From positions 1 to 56,892 of the forward strand of contig JAGHRV010000032.1 of NCBI GenBank assembly GCA_018066175.1: 56,892 nucleotides of DNA, given 5' to 3'. The stretch is from Candidatus Colicola equi. GTDB lineage: Bacteria > Bacteroidota > Bacteroidia > Bacteroidales > Paludibacteraceae. A program made the position numbers and the translations under genes. The notes below the pieces were generated by a model. The model was not told the origin of the DNA, made no database searches, and saw only the letters and a program-made list of their open reading frames with translations. Every line of letters starts with the position of its first letter. The stretch's first letter is position 1. Below, piece by piece: positions 52,831 through 56,892 of the stretch.

Positions 52831-54081
52831 TTATTCACCTTTGATAGCAGCTACGCCGGGCAGCACTTTACCTTCGATAGCCTCCAAGAGAGCGCCACCA
52901 CCGGTAGAGATATAACTTACTTGGTCAGCCAATCCGAATTTATTTACGCAAGCTACGCTGTCACCACCACCGATTAAGGAATAAGCACCTTCTGCGGTAG
53001 CCTTAGCAATAGCCTCAGCGATAGCGCGAGAGCCACCGGTGAAGTTATCAAATTCAAATACGCCGGCAGGACCATTCCATAGAATCGTCTTAGCACCATC
53101 AATAGCCTTAGCAAATAACTCGCGGCTCTTGGGTCCGGCATCCAAACCTTCCCAACCTGCAGGAATCTCGGTGCTGGGGCAGATTTGTTGATTAGCATCA
53201 TTGGAGAAGTTGTCGCCACAAACGGAGTCAATACCAAGAACGAGGTTGACACCTTTTTCCTTAGCTTGCTTCATGATATCCAGAGCCAGGTCGAGTTTAT
53301 CATCTTCGCAGATAGAGTTACCGATTTGTCCACCTTGAGCCTTGGCGAAAGTATAGGTCATACCACCGCAAAGGATGAGGTTATCCACTTTATCCATGAG
53401 GTTTTCGATGATACCGATTTTGGTAGAAACCTTAGAACCACCCATGATGGCGGTGAAAGGACGACGGATGTTCTTAAGGATGTTATCCACAGCTTCGCAC
53501 TCTTTCTCCATCAAGAAACCGAGCATCTTGTTGTCTGCATCAAAGTAGTCAGCGATAACGGCAGTAGAAGCATGTTTACGGTGAGCGGTACCAAAGGCAT
53601 CGTTTACATAGCAGTCTGCATAGCTGGCGAGTGTTTTTGCGAACTCTTTTTGAGAAGCCTTCATGGCTTTTTTAGCATCTTCGTAGCGAGGATCTTCCTT
53701 CTCGATACCAACGGGTTTACCCTCTTCTTCTCCGTAGAAGCGCAGGTTTTCGAGCATCAGGACTTCACCGGCTTTCAGTGCATCAGCTTGTGCTTTAGCC
53801 TTGGCGCAATCGTCAGCAAATTGCACTTTTACACCCAGGGCAGCGGATACAGCGTCCACGATTTGGCTCAAGCTATATTTAGCAGCCACTTTACCTTTGG
53901 GTTTACCCATGTGTGACATGATGATGAGGGCACCACCATTATTGAGGATATGCTTCAATGTAGGCAGAGCACCGCGAATGCGGGTATCATCTGTAATTTT
54001 TCCGTTTTCATCCAATGGAACATTAAAGTCCACACGTACGATTGCCTTTTTTCCGGCAAAATTGTAATTAGAAATTGTCAT
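52831..54081 (-). CDS. pgk: Phosphoglycerate kinase
   Basis: Transfers phosphate from 1,3-bisphosphoglycerate to ADP in glycolysis. The 416-residue protein has the family N-terminus [48 protein letters not shown] and the late [10 protein letters not shown]. It has its own promoter (54121-54152). DUF3127 and metallophosphoesterase genes follow. Confidence 0.96.
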   Translation of the reverse strand: MTISNYNFAGKKAIVRVDFNVPLDENGKITDDTRIRGALPTLKHILNNGGALIIMSHMGKPKGKVAAKYSLSQIVDAVSAALGVKVQFADDCAKAKAQADALKAGEVLMLENLRFYGEEEGKPVGIEKEDPRYEDAKKAMKASQKEFAKTLASYADCYVNDAFGTAHRKHASTAVIADYFDADNKMLGFLMEKECEAVDNILKNIRRPFTAIMGGSKVSTKIGIIENLMDKVDNLILCGGMTYTFAKAQGGQIGNSICEDDKLDLALDIMKQAKEKGVNLVLGIDSVCGDNFSNDANQQICPSTEIPAGWEGLDAGPKSRELFAKAIDGAKTILWNGPAGVFEFDNFTGGSRAIAEAIAKATAEGAYSLIGGGDSVACVNKFGLADQVSYISTGGGALLEAIEGKVLPGVAAIKGE

Positions 54082-54120
54082 AATTGTATATATTTAGTTT
54101 GTTAGTTCAAATTGTCGCTG

Positions 54121-54152
54121 CAAAAGTACAAAAAATTTTTGATATATGCAAA
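54121..54152 (-). promoter_or_regulatory. Promoter of pgk
   Basis: TTTG (54152-54149), 20 nt, TACTTTTG (54128-54121) on the minus strand. The -33 box overlaps the stop codon region of the LD-carboxypeptidase gene. Confidence 0.8.
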
Positions 54153-55025
54153 TTATTGTTGTAAAATGCAAAGTGAACTTGACACTTTCAGCGTCGTTGG
54201 CTTACCCAACCATAGTGGCATATTGCGTTCAACATGTCCTGCGGGGAAGTCAAAGAGCACCGGATAATCGTAGTCTTTTACGGCGCGACGAATCGTTTCA
54301 TATATAGACTCATGCATACCCGGATCATCATCGCAGTCTGAGAACTGACCTACTACAAGACCTTTTATTTGGGATAAGACACCACTCATTTTGAGGTTCT
54401 GCATCATACGATCAATATGGTAGTGTCGCTCGGCTATATCCTCGATAAAAAGAATCGTGCATTGTGCATCGTGCATCAACAACCCATACGGTGTGCCTTG
54501 CAGTCCGTAGAGGACGCTTAGGTTGCCTCCTATCAGAGTACCTTGTATCTCCCCTGCCCTATTCAGCGGATGCGCAGGCACTTCGTATCTAAGCGGTTGA
54601 TTATCAATAGCCTTGCGCCAATTCGCAATCATTTCGCTATCTTCGGGTAATTCGGTTAGGTGCTTACACATAAGTCCGTGCAACGATGCTTGGCCTTGGG
54701 CTAAGGACCATTGATGCAGTTCGGTTATATCGGAAAAGCCGATGATAGTTGGGTGTTGAGAGTTGAGAGATAAGAGTTGAGAGATGATGCGTTGCAGGCC
54801 ATATCCGCCGCGGGCGCAGAGGATGTAATCGATAGTAGAATCTTGCAGGGCGTGAGTGAGGTCGGATAACCGTTCCTCGTCCGTTCCACTAAAGCGTCCC
54901 CAGCTTCCTCGAGCATGTCTGCCTTCGCTCACGCGATAGCCCCAACTGCGCAAACGAGCCGCTGCGCCATCTATGTAAGAAGGGTCAATTGCTCCCGAAG
55001 GAGATAGAATATGAATATGTTTCAT
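54153..55025 (-). CDS. LD-carboxypeptidase (S66 family)
   Basis: Cleaves the terminal D-residue from murein tetrapeptides in cell-wall recycling. The 290-residue protein has HILSPSGAIDP near its start, ILCARGGYGLQRI, IIGFSDITELHQW (nucleophile Ser region), LIGGNLSVLYGL and a late FPAGHVERNMPL with the active-site His. The start at 55025 lies four bases from the promoter -7 box, so the mRNA is probably leaderless. A heptamer repeat (54755-54789) encodes part of the loop before IIGFSD. Confidence 0.9.
   Translation of the reverse strand: MKHIHILSPSGAIDPSYIDGAAARLRSWGYRVSEGRHARGSWGRFSGTDEERLSDLTHALQDSTIDYILCARGGYGLQRIISQLLSLNSQHPTIIGFSDITELHQWSLAQGQASLHGLMCKHLTELPEDSEMIANWRKAIDNQPLRYEVPAHPLNRAGEIQGTLIGGNLSVLYGLQGTPYGLLMHDAQCTILFIEDIAERHYHIDRMMQNLKMSGVLSQIKGLVVGQFSDCDDDPGMHESIYETIRRAVKDYDYPVLFDFPAGHVERNMPLWLGKPTTLKVSSSLCILQQ
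54755..54789. repeat. Five-unit heptamer repeat inside the LD-carboxypeptidase gene
   Basis: Units on the plus strand are GTTGAGA, GTTGAGA, GATAAGA, GTTGAGA and GATGATG. It is translated on the minus strand as IISQLLSLNSQ, just before the catalytic IIGFSDI segment. Confidence 0.7.
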
Positions 55026-55029
55026 GCCG

Positions 55030-55061
55030 CAAAAGTACAAAAATATTTGCACATATGCAAA
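55030..55061 (-). promoter_or_regulatory. Promoter of LD-carboxypeptidase, interleaved with that of the PD40 gene
   Basis: TTTG (55061-55058), exactly 20 nt, TACTTTTG (55037-55030) on the minus strand. The -33 box is half of the palindrome TTTGCACATATGCAAA (55046-55061). Confidence 0.85.
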
Positions 55062-55077
55062 AAAAATAGTACTTTTG
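55046..55077 (+). promoter_or_regulatory. Promoter of the PD40 gene, interleaved with that of LD-carboxypeptidase
   Basis: TTTG (55046-55049), exactly 20 nt, TACTTTTG (55070-55077). Only eight bases separate the -7 box from the ATG at 55086. Confidence 0.85.
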
Positions 55078-55085
55078 CAGTCGAA

Positions 55086-55697
55086 ATGAGAAGAATCTGC
55101 TTATATACGGCTTTATTGAGTTCGATGGTGATGTTGGCGAAGGCACCTAACGTACATCTTATTGACTCGTTTTACGTAGCCAAAGATAGTATATTGAATG
55201 TCTATGTTCTAAGTGATGCTGCCGGCCGGTTGACGAAGGACAGTGTGGGCTTTGGTTATTGCAACCAATTAGGCAGTCGTCGCACGCATGTTGTGACGGT
55301 TGACAGTACAACAAGCCTTGTTTTTCAATATCGACTATTGAATACATGGAGTGAGCCGGACACATTAGTTTTGAATAATACCGGTAGTACGATATACACC
55401 TCGCCCTATTGGTTGTCCGACGGCCTGACGTTATATTACGCCAGTAATGATACGACCGGTCGTGGTGGATTGGATATCTATGTGACGGAATATAATACAA
55501 CAACCGGACAATTCACTCGTCCCAAGAATATCGGTGCACCATTTAACTCGGCCGGTAATGATTACTTGTATGTATTGGATGAGACGCAAGGTATAGGCTA
55601 CTGGGCGACAGATGATACCGCAGGAACAGACTCGGTGAAAGTATATAAGTTTGAGTCCCGGGAACCGGTTTTGTGGACTCCGACGTTGGAACATTGA
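55086..55697 (+). CDS. Secreted PD40 (WD40-like) repeat protein
   Basis: The chosen start gives 203 residues with a signal peptide-like N-terminus (MRRICLYTALLSSMVMLAKA). The C-terminal half has a PD40-type blade: TLYYASNDTTGRGGLDIYV, FTRPKNIGAPFNSAGNDYLY and IGYWATDDT. Such repeats are seen in TolB-like and OmpA-linked proteins that act in the periplasm. It is short, with one or two blades only. The start is fixed by the promoter; upstream in-frame codons would cross it. Function is unknown. Confidence 0.75.
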   Translation: MRRICLYTALLSSMVMLAKAPNVHLIDSFYVAKDSILNVYVLSDAAGRLTKDSVGFGYCNQLGSRRTHVVTVDSTTSLVFQYRLLNTWSEPDTLVLNNTGSTIYTSPYWLSDGLTLYYASNDTTGRGGLDIYVTEYNTTTGQFTRPKNIGAPFNSAGNDYLYVLDETQGIGYWATDDTAGTDSVKVYKFESREPVLWTPTLEH

Positions 55698-55803
55698 GGT
55701 CCGAATCACTCGGGATATACCTCCTATCAGGTTTCTTGTTTCCAGCTGGGAAGGTTACAGATGTTTTAGGTCATTTTTCTGTGACATTCACAAATTTCGG
55801 GTG

Positions 55804-55836
55804 CAAAGTTATTCCTTTTTTTTACATATTTGCAAA
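55804..55836 (-). promoter_or_regulatory. Promoter-like site without an evident gene
   Basis: On the minus strand TTTG (55836-55833), 21 nt, TAACTTTG (55811-55804). It points toward 55697 and would make a transcript antisense to the PD40 gene. No minus-strand gene follows before the LD-carboxypeptidase, which has its own promoter. The gap 55698-55883 has no gene that I can support. Confidence 0.45.
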
Positions 55837-55883
55837 TCTTTTTCCGTTTTGCTTTGTACTTTCGAGTTTTTTTATCATTTATC

Positions 55884-56852
55884 CTACCTTATAAGTAGTC
55901 CTGAGGGATGGTATATATGCCCATTGCGGATGATGATGATTTGCCCTTGATAAAGAAGTTTCTGTGTTTTCAATTCCGATTGGTCAACCACAGATAAACT
56001 CGTGGCAGGCCCCGGTTGTGGCTTCGTCAATTCATCTCCCTCATAAAAGCGAACAGCCACGTCGTCGTAGGCAAAATATGCCGGTTGTGAGAATCCGTAG
56101 CCGTTGTCGCTGCTACCTGTAACATTAAATTCGATGCGAACGACACGCCCAAGAGATGATAAATCAAACTTCGTCCAGTCATGAACAATGTTCTTCGGCC
56201 CATTGCATAGGTAAATCTCTGCGGTGTCGGTTATTTCATCTTGGTCGCCGTATCCTATAGCCAGCACTTTGACCCAGTCACTGTCACTAATTTTGGCACT
56301 CAAACCATTCCCATTGCCAAACACGTTGATAGCGTAGCAAGTGTTCGTAATGTACATGTGGTCCACAATACGTGCTTTGCCGTCATAGAAATGAATATCC
56401 GGCAACACATCCCCAGACCAACCGGAATTGTCCGTATATCCGTAATGTACGGCAAAGTTGTCTGATTCATTGTGACCGCCCTGTGTAGTTTGAATGCCCA
56501 ATACGCCCTCCTTGTAAACAGTCAGTTGGCTATTGAAGTCACCATACAATGAGTCTTGTCCGGAAACGTAATGGCTGACAGCATGACCTCCGCCCCAATA
56601 ACAATAGGTCCCCCAATTGTAGGGCAGTACATGGCTTAAACCTGTTTCAGTGGAGTCAGTCCACTGATATGCTTCTTCTTGTGAATAAAAACCCATGCCG
56701 TCACCATAAAGCAACGGACCTTCGTACTGCTCTTGGTCAATTTGGTCAGACAAATTCTCAAACGTGAGTGTTTTTAGTTGATAATCATGTTGTTGTGCGT
56801 ACGCAACAGAGGTGACAAGCACTGCTGTTGCAAGAATCATTGTTTTTTTCAT
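55884..56852 (-). CDS. DUF4465 secreted protein
   Basis: The 322-residue protein has a signal peptide (MKKTMILATAVLVTSVAYAQ) and the DUF4465 pattern: TLTFENL, GPLLYGDGMGFY, NWGTYCYWGGGHAVSHYV, and AYFAYDDVAVRFYEG near residue 270. The last 27 residues (LLYQGQIIIIRNGHIYHPSG) resemble a short C-terminal tail common to exported Bacteroidales proteins and perhaps related to type IX sorting domains. Members are exported, substrate unknown. Its promoter is probably outside the window. Confidence 0.8.
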   Translation of the reverse strand: MKKTMILATAVLVTSVAYAQQHDYQLKTLTFENLSDQIDQEQYEGPLLYGDGMGFYSQEEAYQWTDSTETGLSHVLPYNWGTYCYWGGGHAVSHYVSGQDSLYGDFNSQLTVYKEGVLGIQTTQGGHNESDNFAVHYGYTDNSGWSGDVLPDIHFYDGKARIVDHMYITNTCYAINVFGNGNGLSAKISDSDWVKVLAIGYGDQDEITDTAEIYLCNGPKNIVHDWTKFDLSSLGRVVRIEFNVTGSSDNGYGFSQPAYFAYDDVAVRFYEGDELTKPQPGPATSLSVVDQSELKTQKLLYQGQIIIIRNGHIYHPSGLLIR

Positions 56853-56892
56853 AATGTTTTTGTTTTAGTTAATTATGTTTATTTATGATACG

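Noticed and set aside
53185..53916. A 243-codon plus-strand frame inside pgk
   Set aside because: It is antisense to a fully conserved pgk gene; long antisense frames are common in such genes.

Overview
The window looks like the chromosome of a member of the Bacteroidales. Three things support this. (1) Promoters are of the Bacteroidota type (TTTG, about 20 nt, then TAnnTTTG) and I could place sixteen of them. (2) Families typical of the phylum are present: PorZ of the type IX secretion system, DUF4465, DUF3127, an OstA-like protein, and a TGS/uridine-kinase-like fusion. (3) Gene content is that of a Gram-negative (Kdo synthesis, SurA, outer-membrane barrels, lipoproteins with a clear lipobox). 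I see no prophage, insertion sequence, CRISPR array, conjugative gene or recognisable defence system. Most of the window is dense, ordinary core genome.

Layout. 1-3400 (minus): a secreted hypothetical protein, an exported flavodoxin, a non-coding stretch with hairpins, sufB, and a tRNA-Cys just upstream of sufB. 3406-4210: a DEDD exonuclease gene diverging from a LytTR regulator gene. 4220-10390 (plus): LytTR, coiled-coil secreted protein, upp, dprA, a 51-residue membrane protein, folB, parC. 10382-22182 (minus): one tightly packed run, read as ribD, lipoprotein, surA-like, ostA-like, beta-barrel, dnaG, radical SAM, prs, M28 peptidase, sufC, short sufD. 22202-23435 (plus): prmC, recX. 23675-31911 (plus): gyrB with an unusual GC-rich leader, LOG protein, GH16-fold protein, kdsA, kdsD, nucleoside kinase, SPOR protein, folE. 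31914-37347 (minus): a small protein, greA, HIT, aspA, rdgB, porZ. 37348-38600: an RNA-rich gap with a candidate ncRNA, tRNA-Pro, rpsT and tRNA-Glu. 38607-41538 (plus): beta-barrel, TPP riboswitch, thiM-thiE-thiD. 41525-50795 (minus): ileS, lipoprotein, AsmA-like, M3 peptidase, small membrane protein. 50942-51433: recO, shorter than usual. 51408-54081 (minus): pgk, DUF3127, metallophosphoesterase. 54153-56852: LD-carboxypeptidase, a PD40 protein and a DUF4465 protein.

How the genes fit together. Several genes serve the envelope: kdsA/kdsD for Kdo, surA/ostA for outer-membrane assembly, AsmA, and porZ for the type IX secretion surface. Others serve replication and topology (gyrB, parC, dnaG, dprA, recX, recO), Fe-S assembly (sufB, sufC, sufD, split over two loci), and folate/thiamin/riboflavin cofactors (folB, folE, thiMED, ribD). 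The thi operon has salvage genes only in this window and sits behind a TPP riboswitch.

No clear new multi-gene system was found. The most interesting signals are small and regulatory: divergent promoters whose -33 boxes interleave in a 16-bp palindrome; start codons placed where the transcript should begin (predicted leaderless mRNAs); a family of about 35-bp elements made of five degenerate heptamers, two of them inside coding sequence; tRNA genes that appear to be co-transcribed with sufB and rpsT; a gyrB leader with four GAGCG units; and a candidate terminated ncRNA at about 37.5-37.8 kb.
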